A stretch of DNA of 64,000 bases from Vreelandella neptunia (lineage in GTDB: Bacteria > Pseudomonadota > Gammaproteobacteria > Pseudomonadales > Halomonadaceae): positions 859,094 to 923,093 of the forward strand of contig NZ_JAKVTW010000001.1 in the NCBI RefSeq assembly GCF_022489065.1, written 5' to 3'. Numbering within the stretch: position 1 is the first letter of the stretch; every line of letters starts with the position of its first letter. The position numbers were made by a program, and so were the translations under genes. The notes below the pieces were generated by a model. It was not told the origin of the DNA and did no database searches. It saw only the letters and a program-made list of their open reading frames with translations. Shown here in pieces: positions 35,937 through 46,996 of this stretch.

Positions 35937-37531
35937 GGCGGCGTATTGTGCGAAGAAAATGAGGCGTTGGCTAGTGAAGGCGAATAGACCTTGGCGCAGT
36001 GGCGTCCTGCCGCTTTGGCTGCGTAGAGCGCTTGATCGGCGGCCGTCATTAAGCCGCTAGGCGTCATAACCTCTTCTATATTCAACTGGCTAATCCCAAT
36101 GCTAACGGTGACATATGGAGCCACGGGCGACACCTGGTGGGGATGCCTTAATTGGTCGATAGCATGACTAAGCGCTTGGCTTTTCTCCATCGCCTGGGTG
36201 GCGGAAGTGGCGGGCAGCATGGCACTGAACTCTTCGCCGCCTGTGCGCGCGATAAAAAAGCCATGGTTGGTGGCGATGTCATTCATCGTCTGCGCAACCT
36301 GTTGCAAACATATATCGCCTTCGGGGTGACCATAATGGTCGTTAAACAGTTTGAAATGGTCAATGTCGATCATCATGACCGATAAGGGCTGCCCTGTGGT
36401 CAAGGAGATATTAACGATTTCTTGCAGGCGCTGATCGAATAATCGGCGGTTGGGCAGGCCGGTTAAAGGGTCATGAGTAGAGAGTTGGATGAGTTCGGCA
36501 TTAAGTTGCTTTTGGCGCATAAACTGCTTTTGAAAGGCGCGCGCTAAGATGCCGATTTCATCTCCACGCTCTAATAGATTGCTTGATCCCTTTAGATCCA
36601 CGCTGGCTTGCTGCGTAAACTGGGTCAGAGTTCTTAGCGGCTTCAGAATAATACGCTCCAGTAGCACTAGTACTAGCCCGATTACCAGTAGCATCAAACA
36701 AGCTGTCCATAAAAGTACGTAGCGAAACGTTTCTAGACTCGCCAAATAACTGGATCGCGTAAGCTGTGTACCCAACGCTAATTGCTCGTTGTGTGGGTAA
36801 GTAGGTAAAAAGCGCTGAGCTAGAATGGTGTTGCCACTGATAGTAATAGCAATGTCGCCATCATCATTACGGTCAGCCATCGAAAGCGTTGTGGGTAGCC
36901 CCGTATACTCTTCTATTAAAGTAAGCCACGCATCATTCATTGGCCTTACTTTAAACAGCCAGCCTTGAGGCGGGCCGCTTTCGTCGGTACGAAAAATGGG
37001 GTTAGAGGCCACCATTAGCGGCGGTGAGCCCGCATATATATCGCATTTTCCCTGTTCTGGGTCTTCTTTAATGGACGCCTGCATAGTGCGAATCAGTCCT
37101 GCCATCCATCGGCACTCACGCTCTGCGCTATAGCAAGCGTGGTATTGGCCGGTAGCGGGATTAATGCCCGCTAAATAATGCACTTCGCCCTCCGCGTTAA
37201 AAAAGGCCATTACCTGATAGCGCATCTCTTCAAACATCTGCTGGCTAAAGTTGGTATCGGTATAGCCAGGGTAGTTACCTTGGACAAATTCGTAAGTATC
37301 GTCCCAAATTGCCCAGTCTCGTGCTTGGGCCAGTAGATCTTGTTGGCTGATCTGTAAAGTACGTTCAATTTTCTCCAGCTCTTGCGTTACCACCGCGCGC
37401 TCTTCTTTATGCAGGGCCGGAAATATTACCCACTTGCTCAGTACAATTAAGGAAATAAGTGCGAGGAGTAAAACAGCACTCAGGGCAGCTAAGAAACGAA
37501 AGCGCAAAGATCTGGAGAAGCGATGAACCAT
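35933..37531 (-). CDS. CHASE4-GGDEF diguanylate cyclase
   Basis: Membrane-bound enzyme that makes c-di-GMP from two GTP. The 532 residues show an N-terminal helix (about 12-32), a periplasmic CHASE4-like sensor (about 35-265, with [19 protein letters not shown]), a second helix (about 275-297, [18 protein letters not shown]), a HAMP-like segment, and a C-terminal GGDEF domain from about 355. The active site reads [13 protein letters not shown], a catalytically competent GGEEF. I see no RxxD inhibitory site at the usual spacing. ATG 37531 gives a sensible start; upstream residues do not fit. It overlaps rsxA by four bases and lies in the same operon, after the metG terminator. Confidence 0.9.
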   Translation of the reverse strand: MVHRFSRSLRFRFLAALSAVLLLALISLIVLSKWVIFPALHKEERAVVTQELEKIERTLQISQQDLLAQARDWAIWDDTYEFVQGNYPGYTDTNFSQQMFEEMRYQVMAFFNAEGEVHYLAGINPATGQYHACYSAERECRWMAGLIRTMQASIKEDPEQGKCDIYAGSPPLMVASNPIFRTDESGPPQGWLFKVRPMNDAWLTLIEEYTGLPTTLSMADRNDDGDIAITISGNTILAQRFLPTYPHNEQLALGTQLTRSSYLASLETFRYVLLWTACLMLLVIGLVLVLLERIILKPLRTLTQFTQQASVDLKGSSNLLERGDEIGILARAFQKQFMRQKQLNAELIQLSTHDPLTGLPNRRLFDQRLQEIVNISLTTGQPLSVMMIDIDHFKLFNDHYGHPEGDICLQQVAQTMNDIATNHGFFIARTGGEEFSAMLPATSATQAMEKSQALSHAIDQLRHPHQVSPVAPYVTVSIGISQLNIEEVMTPSGLMTAADQALYAAKAAGRHCAKVYSPSLANASFSSHNTPP

Positions 37532-37577
37532 AAAGTGTGCCTGAGCGAAGCGGTGATAATGTACGACAGAAAAAATA

Positions 37578-37611
37578 AAAAGGGGTAAAGGCAATTAGCC
37601 TCTACCCCTTT
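37578..37611 (-). terminator. Intrinsic terminator of metG
   Basis: A 14-bp stem with one mismatch (AAAGGGGTAAAGGC / GCCTCTACCCCTTT) and a 6-base loop is followed on the minus strand by TTATTTTTTC. It is 18 bases after the metG stop. Confidence 0.88.
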
Positions 37612-37629
37612 GACGAGACCGTATAGTGG

Positions 37630-39666
37630 CTACGTGACCCGTTGGCCGGGTTCAGCACCGGTGTCGGGGGAGAGCAGGTAGATGCCTTCTTCGTTGGCCG
37701 AGGCTAACACCATGCCTTCCGACACGCCAAAACGCATTTTACGCGGTGCCAGGTTAGCGACCATGACCGTTAAGCGGCCTTCCAGGGCTTCCGGCGAGTA
37801 GGCGGAGCGAATGCCAGAGAAGACGTTGCGCGTTTCACCGCCCAAGTCGAGGGTCAGTTGCAGTAGCTTGTCAGCGCCTTCCACGTATCCAGCTTTGGCA
37901 ATGCGCGCAATGCGCAGGTCGACTTTGGCAAAGGCGGCAAAGTCGATCTCCTCAGCGATAGGGTCTTCCGCCAGCGGGCCTTTGGGTGCTTCCTTGAGTT
38001 TTTGCTCTTCCACGAGATCTTCCTTGGACGCTTCAATCATGGCATCGATTTTGTCGCGTTCAACGCGGGTCATCAGCGGCTTGAATTTGTTGATCGAATG
38101 CTCTGTGAGCACGCTTTGACGAGTATGCCAATCCAGCGACTCAACATTAAGAAACTCGCGGGCTTGCTCAGCCATTGCGGGAACCACGGGAGCTAGGTAC
38201 ACCATCAATTGGCGGAACAGGTTAATGCCGACCGAGCATATGTCTAGGACTTCAGCATCGCGGCCATCCTGCTTGGCCAATGCCCAGGGCTCTTTATCGG
38301 CAATGTAGGTGTTGGCTTCGTCCGCCAATTCCATGATTTTACGCATTGCCCGGCTAAATTCGCGTGCCTCAAAGTCGTCGGCAATATCGTCACCGGCGGC
38401 TATAAAACGTGCCACCATCTGCGGCTCAGCGCAGTGGGCTGAGAGATTCCCACCGCCAAGTTTTTTAACAAAACCGGCGCAGCGGCTGGCAATGTTGACG
38501 ACTTTACCAACCAAGTCTGAATTTACCCGTGCGGCAAAATCTTCCAGGTTTAAATCCAGGTCATCAACTTTAGAAGTCAGTTTGGCGGCAAAATAGTAAC
38601 GCAGATATTCAGGATTCAAATGATCAGCGTAGGTCGCGGCTTTGATGAATGTCCCGCGGGATTTAGACATCTTGGCGCCATCTACCGTCAAGAAACCGTG
38701 GCAGTTGACGGCGGTAGGGGTGCGCAGGTCAGCGCCATGCAACATGGCGGGCCAGAAAAGCGCATGGAAGTAGACAATATCTTTGCCGATAAAGTGGTAC
38801 ACCTCGGCATCTGAGCCTTTCTTCCAGTAGCTGTCGAAGTCGATACCTTCGCGGTCACACAAGTTCTTGAAGCTGGCTAAATAGCCAATGGGGGCGTCTA
38901 GCCATACATAGAAGTATTTTCCGGGTGCGTCGGGGATTTCAAAACCAAAGTAGGGCGCGTCGCGGGAAATATCCCACTCGTTAAAGCCGGACTCAAACCA
39001 CTCCATCAGCTTGTTGCGGATTTGCGGTTGAACGTGTCCGTCGTCAATCCAGCGCTGCAGGAATTCCGCAAAATCAGGAAGCTTAAAGAAGTAGTGGGTC
39101 GAAGTACGTACTTCAGGCGTAGCGCCTGAAATAGCTGATACCGGATTGATCAAGTCCGCAGGCGTGTAGGTAGCGCCACATTTTTCGCAGTTATCGCCGT
39201 ACTGGTCATCGGCGCCACATTTGGGGCAAGTGCCTTTAATAAAGCGATCCGCTAAAAACAGCCCCTTTTGTGGGTCAAACATCTGTTCAATATCGCGGGT
39301 GGCAATATGGCCTTTATCCCGCAGGCGCTTATAGATCATTTCGCTGAAGTCGCGGTTTTCAGCGGAGTGGGTTGAGTGGTAGTTGTTGAACCCGACACCA
39401 AAACGCGCAAAGTCCGTTTGGTGGTCGTTGGAAACCCGCTCAATGAGCGCTTCTGGGGTAATGCCTTCCTGCTCGGCACGCAGCATAATGGCGGTGCCAT
39501 GGGCATCGTCAGCACACACGTAGTAGCACTGTTGGCCACGGCTTTTCTGGAAACGCACCCATATATCAGTCTGGATATACTCAAGCAGGTGACCGAGGTG
39601 AATGGCTCCGTTGGCGTAGGGGAGCGCGCTAGTCACCAAAATATTGCGCGTGGCGGTAGTAGACAT
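37630..39666 (-). CDS. metG: Methionyl-tRNA synthetase
   Basis: Charges tRNA-Met. The 678-residue chain has the class I signature [14 protein letters not shown] (about 14-27), the zinc-binding knuckle [21 protein letters not shown] (about 145-165), and KMSKSRG (about 332-338). The C-terminal 110 residues form the EMAP-like tRNA-binding/dimerisation domain, from [18 protein letters not shown] 39666 gives the conserved N-terminus; in-frame codons further up are not needed. The length equals E. coli MetG (677). It is transcribed from its own promoter because a terminator at 39720-39743 lies upstream. Confidence 0.96.
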   Translation of the reverse strand: MSTTATRNILVTSALPYANGAIHLGHLLEYIQTDIWVRFQKSRGQQCYYVCADDAHGTAIMLRAEQEGITPEALIERVSNDHQTDFARFGVGFNNYHSTHSAENRDFSEMIYKRLRDKGHIATRDIEQMFDPQKGLFLADRFIKGTCPKCGADDQYGDNCEKCGATYTPADLINPVSAISGATPEVRTSTHYFFKLPDFAEFLQRWIDDGHVQPQIRNKLMEWFESGFNEWDISRDAPYFGFEIPDAPGKYFYVWLDAPIGYLASFKNLCDREGIDFDSYWKKGSDAEVYHFIGKDIVYFHALFWPAMLHGADLRTPTAVNCHGFLTVDGAKMSKSRGTFIKAATYADHLNPEYLRYYFAAKLTSKVDDLDLNLEDFAARVNSDLVGKVVNIASRCAGFVKKLGGGNLSAHCAEPQMVARFIAAGDDIADDFEAREFSRAMRKIMELADEANTYIADKEPWALAKQDGRDAEVLDICSVGINLFRQLMVYLAPVVPAMAEQAREFLNVESLDWHTRQSVLTEHSINKFKPLMTRVERDKIDAMIEASKEDLVEEQKLKEAPKGPLAEDPIAEEIDFAAFAKVDLRIARIAKAGYVEGADKLLQLTLDLGGETRNVFSGIRSAYSPEALEGRLTVMVANLAPRKMRFGVSEGMVLASANEEGIYLLSPDTGAEPGQRVT

Positions 39667-39719
39667 GGTGAAGGTAAATTCCGAGTGAATAGGGTGCCGA
39701 TCAGGCGATAACAAAAAAA

Positions 39720-39743
39720 GGCGAAGCTGTTAAAGGCTTCACC
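39720..39743 (-). terminator. Intrinsic terminator upstream of metG
   Basis: On the minus strand GGTGAAGC pairs with GCTTCGCC (one G-T pair) across an 8-base loop, then seven T follow. It ends the transcript of the small gene at 39786-40067. Confidence 0.8.
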
Positions 39744-39785
39744 GATGACATTTACACCGGCAGCTGAGCAAAAACGCCGTTGAGA

Positions 39786-40067
39786 TTAATACAGCGCTTG
39801 CTCTTCTTGAACCACTTCGCGCAGCAGTTCTAAAAAGAGTTTATCTGCCTCAGAGTGCTCTGCCGGATCTTCGGGTATATGCACGCTGGTGGTGTCGGAA
39901 ATCTCGTTGGCAATCCGCGCCATTGCCGCAGGGCTATTGCCTTCGGTTAGTTGCTGCCTGGCAATCGCTAGAGATTGCTCAAGGATTTTTGGGTCTTGCA
40001 GCAGTTTGCGAATAAAGCCACGTAGCTCATTGATGACACGTGTTTTCTGAATTTCTGAACCGGACAT
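39786..40067 (-). CDS. Conserved hypothetical protein
   Basis: A 93-residue, largely alpha-helical protein (MSGSEIQKTRVINELRGFIRKLLQDPKILEQSLAIARQQL...). It has an acidic middle (HIPEDPAEHSEADKLF) and an amphipathic C-terminal helix. No membrane helix or known catalytic motif is visible. The start at 40067 is supported by AAGGAG seven bases upstream; a longer frame to 40115 lacks one. A terminator separates it from metG. I do not recognise the family. Confidence 0.65.
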   Translation of the reverse strand: MSGSEIQKTRVINELRGFIRKLLQDPKILEQSLAIARQQLTEGNSPAAMARIANEISDTTSVHIPEDPAEHSEADKLFLELLREVVQEEQALY

Positions 40068-40208
40068 GGGAGTCTCCTTAGGATCGCGATTGACGATAGC
40101 GTCAAGCGAAACCAATCAATGCGTTGACCATAGCATTTTTTCCGCCAACCGGCATGAGTTGCCTGATATTAAAATGGCCGCTTAAACCGTTAAATTAAAG
40201 CGCTGCTT

Positions 40209-41390
40209 TTAAAGCGACAGACGCCCCGCTTTATGTTTAACGGGATTGGCATACTGAGCAAGCCAATAGGGGCGCAGAGGCTCAGGCACTTCGGCAAGCC
40301 GAGCATTAAAGCGTTCACGGTCTTGTCGAGTGATGGCTTTGCGTGCCACTAGCTCCGGTGCTTCGCCTAGCGCCTCTAGCGCTAAATAGTGGCTGGGGAA
40401 CAAGCGATAGCCACCAATCACCTGGCGGTCAATCTCGGCCGCCACTTCGTCGGGCGTGGCCATATCAGAACCTACCGGCGTGCCAAAGTGCAGCCTTACA
40501 CGCCCCTTGGAGCCGGTAATGCCCGCGACAATGGAGCGAATATCTTCAAACTCGCTTTTGGCGTAGCTGCCCTGGGTATCGATATCGTGCAACTCCTGGG
40601 CTTTTTGTACGTCGCAGGGGTCATACTCATAGCTAATTGATACCGGTACCAGTTTCAGCTCGGCGATCGCATCACCAAACACCATGTCGCGCTCTGCCGC
40701 TCGTCTGGCCATAATCAGCATTTTGATAATGGCGGGTTCGGTGTGATCGATACCGTTTTTGGCTCGGCCTTCGCGCTGCGCCATCCAGATCGAGTGCTGG
40801 TCTTCAGTGATGGTATGGCGAATATAGGCCGAAAGCTGGTGATACGCCGCGAGCATTGCCCGCTTGCCACGTGCACTACGCGGCACGATAAAGCTTTTAT
40901 TGAGCCGCATCAGATCGGTGACATAGGGCTTTTTCAGCAGATTGTCACCGATGGCAATACGCACCGTATCGCGGTTTGCTTGATATAGCGCATAGTTAAC
41001 GAATGCCGGGTCCAGCGAAATATCGCGGTGATTACCTATAAATAGGTAAGCGCCTTGGGGCTCGAGTTTGTCGAGACCGGTCACTTCAAAGGCATCTGTG
41101 GTAGTGCGAATCATGCGCTCCATATAGTGGGCAATGCGCATTTGAAAGTCGTAAACCGTCGACACATCCTTAACTTCACGCCGCACGGCACGACTGGCAA
41201 ACAGGCGTGCTAACGACGGCGCCCAGCGTGCCATGCGTGGCAGCCGAAAGCGGGTGAGCGCATCCAGCAGTTCGTTGTCCCGTGAGAGTCTGGCCAGCAC
41301 ATCGGCCACTTCATGATCCATAAAGGGCCGGATATCGGCCCACGGGTCTGTCTCGTTAGAGGCGTTGGTAGCGTTATTGTGTTGAGTCAT
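40209..41390 (-). CDS. 1-acyl-glycerol-3-phosphate acyltransferase-like protein
   Basis: A 393-residue member of the glycerol-phosphate acyltransferase superfamily. The core block LFIGNHRDISLDPAFVNYAL (about 120-139) carries the catalytic histidine, but the spacing to the following aspartate is H-x5-D instead of H-x4-D. Additional motifs are the G-rich PRSARGKRAML, IWMAQREGRAKNG (about 197-209) and LVPVSISYEYDPCD (about 243-256). No clear membrane helix is seen. The active-site pattern NHRDI..D may be typical of its subfamily. The likely reaction is acyl transfer to a glycerolipid, but substrate and donor are unknown. The start is the ATG at 41390. Confidence 0.7.
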   Translation of the reverse strand: MTQHNNATNASNETDPWADIRPFMDHEVADVLARLSRDNELLDALTRFRLPRMARWAPSLARLFASRAVRREVKDVSTVYDFQMRIAHYMERMIRTTTDAFEVTGLDKLEPQGAYLFIGNHRDISLDPAFVNYALYQANRDTVRIAIGDNLLKKPYVTDLMRLNKSFIVPRSARGKRAMLAAYHQLSAYIRHTITEDQHSIWMAQREGRAKNGIDHTEPAIIKMLIMARRAAERDMVFGDAIAELKLVPVSISYEYDPCDVQKAQELHDIDTQGSYAKSEFEDIRSIVAGITGSKGRVRLHFGTPVGSDMATPDEVAAEIDRQVIGGYRLFPSHYLALEALGEAPELVARKAITRQDRERFNARLAEVPEPLRPYWLAQYANPVKHKAGRLSL

Positions 41391-41466
41391 GCGAACCGTA
41401 GGATGGTGAAAGATAAGTAACAATTAATAGCATTGAGGCGAAGAGCTATAAAAGGGTATAGAGCTT

Positions 41467-42396
41467 TTATTGTGCTGCGGGTTCCCGCTGCGTCTCGCCA
41501 CCTAGCCACTCTATTAAACGCGGAATATCGGTAGACAGTGCCAGCGCCATTAAAATGAAATCGGTTTCCAGGCGCGCAAGGGCATCGTCACCGTCGTCAG
41601 CGTGGTCGGCCTCTTCTATCAATGCATCGCCAAAACGCAATGATTTCAGCGCTAAGTCGTCATGTAACACAAAGCTTAGTCGGCCTTCCAGGCTAATAGC
41701 GAGCTTGCTGGCCTGGCGGCCGCTTTCAAGCAGTTGTTGAATTTCATCGCTGTCTAAATCGACCTGGCGCGCGCGAAGCACACCGTCATCGCCTTTGGCT
41801 TTGAGTTCAACCTGATCGCCTAGCTGCAGGTCAGCAGGGCGGCTGGCCACGTCGCCCAACCAAGTGGTCATGGCGCGAATAGGCAGTGTTTGCGAGCTCA
41901 GCGGGGTGACTTTCAAACTGCCTAGCGTCTCGCGGAGCAAGTCCAGAATGTCTTCAGCACGAGTGCGTGAACTGGCATTGATGCCGATCATCTGGCCTTT
42001 AGTGTCCCACCAAAGATCAATTTTCTGGCTGCGTACAAACGCGCGAGGCAGCAAATTTTCAGTGACCTGCTCTTTAAACGCGGTTTTCTCTTTGCGGGTC
42101 ACTTTGCGGCTTTCGCTGGCTTCGATATCGGCGACGAGCTCGTCGACTTCCTCTTTTACTACCGATGCTGGCAGTAGGCGCTCTTGGCGCAGGGCGGAAA
42201 GCAAACGATGCGACTGGATTTCGTGAACCAGCTGTCCTCCCCCCATTCGCCCCGCTGGTGCTGTCCAGCCAAGACGGCGCGCATCCGCGTTGCCAAGTGG
42301 TTTGGCGGCATGCTCTTGTAAGGCGCTTGCGAGCGCATCGCTGGAGAGTTCGGGCGCGTCGTGCAGGCGATATAAATGCAAGTGCTTAAACCACAT
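41467..42396 (-). CDS. rdgC: Recombination-associated protein RdgC
   Basis: Nucleoid-associated DNA-binding protein that forms a ring and limits RecA function. The 309-residue chain has the family N-terminus MWFKHLHLYRLHD, GWTAPAGRMGGGQLVHEIQ-like segment (about 41-57), LPASVVKEEV, and LWWDTKGQMIGINASSRTRAEDILDLL (about 146-172). The length is close to E. coli RdgC (303). ATG 42396 matches the conserved start; ten residues of upstream frame are not part of the family. Next to it on the same strand lies the acyltransferase gene, separated by 76 bases. Confidence 0.95.
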   Translation of the reverse strand: MWFKHLHLYRLHDAPELSSDALASALQEHAAKPLGNADARRLGWTAPAGRMGGGQLVHEIQSHRLLSALRQERLLPASVVKEEVDELVADIEASESRKVTRKEKTAFKEQVTENLLPRAFVRSQKIDLWWDTKGQMIGINASSRTRAEDILDLLRETLGSLKVTPLSSQTLPIRAMTTWLGDVASRPADLQLGDQVELKAKGDDGVLRARQVDLDSDEIQQLLESGRQASKLAISLEGRLSFVLHDDLALKSLRFGDALIEEADHADDGDDALARLETDFILMALALSTDIPRLIEWLGGETQREPAAQ

Positions 42397-42572
42397 GAGG
42401 CCAATCCTGTTCAAAAGGTGGCACATTATGGCGAAAGAGGGGCATTCCTACCAGCGGCTGCCACCAATCGTCTCTGTTGCACGTGTTTCAAACTTGTGTT
42501 TGATTGAGGGTTTGCCAGCTAAATACTATCCGCCAATTAATTGCATTGTTTGACTGAACAGTAGGAGTGGTT

Positions 42573-43007
42573 ATGAGTACATCGCTATCGCGGGTTCAAC
42601 TGCGTGTTCGTGGCTATCACTTGGATGGCTATGGTCATGTGAATAACGCTCGCTACCTGGAGTTTATGGAAGAGGGACGTTGGGATTACTTCGATCAACA
42701 CCCAGCGATGATCAAAGAGCTCCATCAGGCTGGCCGGGCGTTTGTGGTGGTTAACTTGAATATTGATTATTTGGCTGCGGCGCGTCACGGGGATGATTTA
42801 GAGATTCTGACGGGTATTGTCGATGTCGGTGAGCGCAGTGGTCTCTGCCATCACCGTATTGTACGTAAAGACGGTACCTTGATTGCCCAGGCGGATTTAA
42901 CCTTTGTGCTGCTCGATATGCGGGCCAATAAAGCCGCCGCTATCGAGGGAGAAGTGCGTGAGACGCTGAACGCGTTAACGCTGCCAAAAGAAGCATTTGC
43001 CGGCTAA
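42573..43007 (+). CDS. Hotdog-fold acyl-CoA thioesterase
   Basis: A 144-residue 4HBT-type thioesterase. The pattern VRGYHLDGYGHVNNARYLEFMEEGRWDYF (about 10-38) has the catalytic-like aspartate-histidine-asparagine arrangement of this family. It also shows LNIDYLAAARHGDDLEI and QADLTFVLLDMRANK. The ATG at 42573 has TAGGAG six bases upstream. It splits acyl-CoA esters, but the chain-length preference cannot be told. The gene faces away from rdgC and is followed 152 bases later by gyrA. Confidence 0.85.
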   Translation: MSTSLSRVQLRVRGYHLDGYGHVNNARYLEFMEEGRWDYFDQHPAMIKELHQAGRAFVVVNLNIDYLAAARHGDDLEILTGIVDVGERSGLCHHRIVRKDGTLIAQADLTFVLLDMRANKAAAIEGEVRETLNALTLPKEAFAG

Positions 43008-43050
43008 ACGGCATTGGTGAGCTCCCTGGCTGCCCTTGATGCTTTTGCAG

Positions 43051-43059
43051 TGGTATGAT
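43051..43059 (+). promoter_or_regulatory. Extended -10 promoter of gyrA
   Basis: TGGTATGAT (TG plus -10 TATGAT) stands about 100 bases upstream of the gyrA ATG. No good -35 was recognised, which is common with an extended -10. Confidence 0.5.
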
Positions 43060-43159
43060 GGCGAAGTATTTGCGCGCCGTCCTAATGTGTTTTTAGGGCG
43101 GTGTTTTTAAGCGCTTTCAACTCTCGCAGTGCCAATGCAGTGCAAAGGATCTGACTTTC

Positions 43160-45904
43160 ATGGGTGACATCGCCAGAGAAATCTTGCCCGTCAATATTGA
43201 AGACGAGCTCAAACAGTCGTATCTCGACTATGCGATGAGCGTCATTATCGGCCGCGCGCTTCCAGATGTGCGGGATGGCCTTAAACCGGTTCACCGGCGT
43301 GTGCTATTTGCCATGCATGAACTGGGTAATGATTGGAATAAACCGTACAAGAAGTCGGCGCGTGTCGTCGGCGATGTCATCGGTAAATACCATCCGCACG
43401 GCGATAGCGCGGTTTACGACACCATCGTACGTATGGCGCAGCACTTTTCTATGCGCCATGTGCTGGTCGACGGCCAGGGTAACTTCGGTTCTATTGATGG
43501 GGATAACGCGGCTGCCATGCGTTATACCGAGGTGCGTATGTCGCGCCTTGCCCACGAGCTGCTCGCTGACCTGGAAAAAGATACCGTCGATTGGGTCGAT
43601 AACTACGACGGTACCGAGCGTATTCCCGCCGTATTGCCTACCAAAGTGCCCAACCTGCTGATCAACGGCTCGTCGGGTATCGCGGTGGGTATGGCGACCA
43701 ATATTCCGCCGCATAATATGCGTGAAGTGATTGACGGCTGCTTAGCGTTAATCGACGACTACACGCTGACCGTGGATGACTTGATGGAGTATATCCCCGG
43801 CCCTGACTTCCCCACCGGCGCGATTATTAATGGCCGCGCGGGTATTTTGTCAGCGTATCGCACTGGCCGCGGGCGTATTTATGTACGTGCCTGCCACACC
43901 ATTGAGCACCACGACAAAACCGGTCGCGATCACATCATCATCACCGAGCTGCCTTATCAGGTAAATAAAGCGCGGTTGATCGAGAAGATCGCTGAGCTGG
44001 TGAAAGATAAGAAGATCGAAGGCATCGCCGAACTGCGCGATGAGTCGGATAAAGATGGCCTGCGCGTGGTGATTGAAATTAAGCGCGGCGAGTCCGGCGA
44101 AGTGGTAGTCAATAACCTGTTTGCCCAAACGCAGTTGCAAAACGTGTTCGGGATTAACATGGTGGCGCTGGAGAATGGCCAGCCACGTACGCTCAATCTT
44201 AAAGAGATGCTGGAAGCCTTTATTCGCCACCGGCGCGAAGTGGTTACCCGGCGCACGCTGTATGAACTGAAAAAAGCCCGTGAGCGTGGTCATTTGTTGG
44301 AAGGCTTGGCCGTTGCTATCTCGAATATCGACGAAGTGATCGAGCTGATCAAAGCCTCACCCAATGCCGCTGAAGCGCGTGAAAAGCTGCTTGCCCAGAC
44401 TTGGCAGCCTGGTCAGGTGACCGCCATGTTGGAGCGGGCCGGTGCTACTTCTTGCAAGCCAGAAGAGCTGGAAGAGGGCTTTGGTTTAAATACCGCGGCT
44501 ACCTCGTATCGGCTTTCGCCTGCCCAGGCGCAGGCGATCCTTGAGCTACGTCTGCATCGCTTGACGGGCCTTGAGACCGAGAAGCTGCTCGACGAATATT
44601 TGAACATTCTTGAAAAAATTGCCGAGCTAACCGAGATACTGGCGTCTGCCGATCGCTTGATGGAAGTGATTCGTGAAGAGCTGCACGCCGTGCGTGATCA
44701 GTTTGGCGATGATCGCCGCACTGAAATCCAGGCCAGCCATTTGGATCTGTCGATTGAAGACTTGATCGCTGAAGAGGACATGGTGGTCACCGTGTCTCGC
44801 TCTGGCTACGCCAAGACCCAACCGCTTTCAGATTATCAAGCCCAGCGTCGTGGTGGGCGCGGTAAGTCCGCCACTGCCATGAAAGATGAAGATGTGATTG
44901 AGCACCTGCTGGTGGCTTCAACTCACGACACCGTATTGCTGTTCTCCAACCGCGGCAAGGTGTACTGGTTGAAGGTGTATGAAATGCCCAACGCCAGCCG
45001 TGGTTCACGCGGTAAGCCGCTGGTGAATATGCTGCCGTTGGAAGAGGGCGAAGCGGTTAACGCCATCTTGCCGGTACGTGAGTACGATCCTGATAACTAC
45101 ATCTTCTTTGCCACGGCGAAAGGCACCGTTAAACGTACCAGCCTTGAGCAGTTCTCACGTCCGCGCAGCGTCGGTCTTATTGCTATTGATCTGGAAGAGG
45201 GCGACCGCTTGGTGGGCGCCGCGATTACCACCGGCAATGATCACGCCATGCTGCTGTCGTCTAACGGTAAGGCGATCCGCTTTGAAGAGGGCAAAGCCCG
45301 CGCCATGGGGCGTACAGCCCGCGGCGTGCGCGGTATGCGCCTGGCAGGCGATGCGGAAGTTATCAGTCTGATTATTCCCAAAAGTCAGCAAATCGACGCT
45401 GAAGCGGATGCCGAAGAGGAAGCGCAGGATGGCGCCCAAGAGGGTGTCGTAGCCGAAACGGCTGATGGTCAAATATACATTATGACCGCCAGTGAAAACG
45501 GTTACGGCAAGCGCACGCGCCTGGAAGAGTTCCCGTTACGTGGCCGTGGTGGCCAGGGTGTTATCGCCATGCAAACCAGCGAGCGTAACGGTTCGCTAGT
45601 GGCGGCGATGCAAGTCTACGACAGCGACGAGATGATGCTGATCACCGACCGCGGCACGCTGGTGCGTACCCGTGTCGAAGAGGTCTCAACCACCTCGCGT
45701 AACACTCAGGGCGTGATGTTGATTCGTCTGGGTAAAGAAGAAAAATTAGTCAAAACGGTTCGTGTTGATGAGCCCGCCGAAGTCGATCTGACAGCCCTCG
45801 AAGAAGGGGCTGACGCTAGCCTTGAAGAGGGGCTTGTAGACGCTAAGACGGGTGAATCATCCGATGACGCACAGGAAACGGGGACTGATGACACGTCATT
45901 ATAA
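43160..45904 (+). CDS. gyrA: DNA gyrase subunit A
   Basis: Breaks and rejoins DNA to introduce negative supercoils. The 914-residue chain has the N-terminal [41 protein letters not shown], the quinolone-resistance region [22 protein letters not shown] (residues equivalent to E. coli 80-101; S83 and D87 are wild type), and the catalytic tyrosine in [11 protein letters not shown]. The C-terminal wrapping domain starts near 530 and contains the GyrA-box [10 protein letters not shown]. There is a 30-residue acidic insertion ([17 protein letters not shown]) between blades and an acidic tail, making it about 40 residues longer than E. coli GyrA. It overlaps serC by 17 bases. Confidence 0.97.
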   Translation: MGDIAREILPVNIEDELKQSYLDYAMSVIIGRALPDVRDGLKPVHRRVLFAMHELGNDWNKPYKKSARVVGDVIGKYHPHGDSAVYDTIVRMAQHFSMRHVLVDGQGNFGSIDGDNAAAMRYTEVRMSRLAHELLADLEKDTVDWVDNYDGTERIPAVLPTKVPNLLINGSSGIAVGMATNIPPHNMREVIDGCLALIDDYTLTVDDLMEYIPGPDFPTGAIINGRAGILSAYRTGRGRIYVRACHTIEHHDKTGRDHIIITELPYQVNKARLIEKIAELVKDKKIEGIAELRDESDKDGLRVVIEIKRGESGEVVVNNLFAQTQLQNVFGINMVALENGQPRTLNLKEMLEAFIRHRREVVTRRTLYELKKARERGHLLEGLAVAISNIDEVIELIKASPNAAEAREKLLAQTWQPGQVTAMLERAGATSCKPEELEEGFGLNTAATSYRLSPAQAQAILELRLHRLTGLETEKLLDEYLNILEKIAELTEILASADRLMEVIREELHAVRDQFGDDRRTEIQASHLDLSIEDLIAEEDMVVTVSRSGYAKTQPLSDYQAQRRGGRGKSATAMKDEDVIEHLLVASTHDTVLLFSNRGKVYWLKVYEMPNASRGSRGKPLVNMLPLEEGEAVNAILPVREYDPDNYIFFATAKGTVKRTSLEQFSRPRSVGLIAIDLEEGDRLVGAAITTGNDHAMLLSSNGKAIRFEEGKARAMGRTARGVRGMRLAGDAEVISLIIPKSQQIDAEADAEEEAQDGAQEGVVAETADGQIYIMTASENGYGKRTRLEEFPLRGRGGQGVIAMQTSERNGSLVAAMQVYDSDEMMLITDRGTLVRTRVEEVSTTSRNTQGVMLIRLGKEEKLVKTVRVDEPAEVDLTALEEGADASLEEGLVDAKTGESSDDAQETGTDDTSL

Positions 45905-46991
45905 TTTCTGCGCAGGGCCGGCGGCCCTGCCAGTAGCCGTACTGGAACGCGCCCGGGAAGAGTTGTTGGACTACCAGGGGCGCGGTCTTTCCGTGATGGA
46001 AATGAGCCACCGCAGCGATGAATTTGTTGCTATTGCCGAGCGCGCCGAAGCTGATTTGCGTCAGCTTTTAGGTGTGCCGAGTAATTATAAAGTGCTGTTC
46101 TTACAGGGCGGCGCCAGTATGCAGTTTGCCATGCTGCCGATGAACCTGTTGGGGCAGGGCGGTAGCGGCAACTTTATTCAGACCGGCATTTGGGGCAAAA
46201 AAGCGCTCAGCGAAGCAAAACGGCTTGGGTTCGCTTGTCATGTAGCGGCCAGTAGCGAAGCTAATGGGCATATGGCAGTACCCGCAATGGATACCATTAA
46301 CGTCAGCGATGACGCCGCCTATCTGCACTACACGTCGAACGAAACGATTGGCGGTTTGGAGTTTGACTATACACCGCACATTCAGCGTGCCGATGGAACT
46401 AACGTGCCGCTGGTCTGCGATATGTCATCAAATATCCTTTCTGGCCCGATCGACGTTAGCGAGTTTGGCGTCATCTATGCTGGGGCACAGAAAAATATCG
46501 GTCCTGCCGGGTTAACGCTGGTAATTGTGCGTGATGACTTGCTAGGCAACGCTCAGGCAAATATTCCTTCGTTGTTTGATTATCAGATGCTGGCGGAAGC
46601 GGGTTCGATGGTGAATACGCCACCGACGTATGCCTGGTATTTGGCGGGGCTGGTCTTTCAGTGGCTGAAAGACGACATCGGCGGGCTGGCTGCGATGGAT
46701 GCTATTAATCAGCGTAAAGCCGATAAGCTTTATGCGGCGATTGATGCAAGCGAGTTCTATAGCAACCCGATCGCTCAAGCCAATCGCTCAAGGATGAACG
46801 TGCCCTTTGTCTTAGCCGATGCGGCTCTGGATAACGCATTCTTAGAGCAGGCCGATGCTGCGGGGCTACTTAATTTGAAAGGCCACCGCAGCGTAGGCGG
46901 CATGCGTGCCAGCCTATATAACGCGGTGCCGGAGTCCGCAGTCGATGCGCTAATTGCATTTATGGCGGATTTTGAACAAACAAGGGGCTAA
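45888..46991 (+). CDS. serC: Phosphoserine aminotransferase
   Basis: PLP enzyme of serine synthesis that also serves pyridoxine synthesis. The 367-residue chain starts [22 protein letters not shown], the family N-terminus. It has the PLP lysine in [19 protein letters not shown] (about 190-208) and [14 protein letters not shown] (about 172-185). ATG 45888 overlaps the gyrA tail by 17 bases; a start at 45864 ([12 protein letters not shown]) is less likely. The gene is followed five bases later by pheA, which fits the serC-pheA-tyrA/aroA supraoperon of gammaproteobacteria. Confidence 0.95.
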   Translation: MTRHYNFCAGPAALPVAVLERAREELLDYQGRGLSVMEMSHRSDEFVAIAERAEADLRQLLGVPSNYKVLFLQGGASMQFAMLPMNLLGQGGSGNFIQTGIWGKKALSEAKRLGFACHVAASSEANGHMAVPAMDTINVSDDAAYLHYTSNETIGGLEFDYTPHIQRADGTNVPLVCDMSSNILSGPIDVSEFGVIYAGAQKNIGPAGLTLVIVRDDLLGNAQANIPSLFDYQMLAEAGSMVNTPPTYAWYLAGLVFQWLKDDIGGLAAMDAINQRKADKLYAAIDASEFYSNPIAQANRSRMNVPFVLADAALDNAFLEQADAAGLLNLKGHRSVGGMRASLYNAVPESAVDALIAFMADFEQTRG

Positions 46992-46996
46992 CCACC

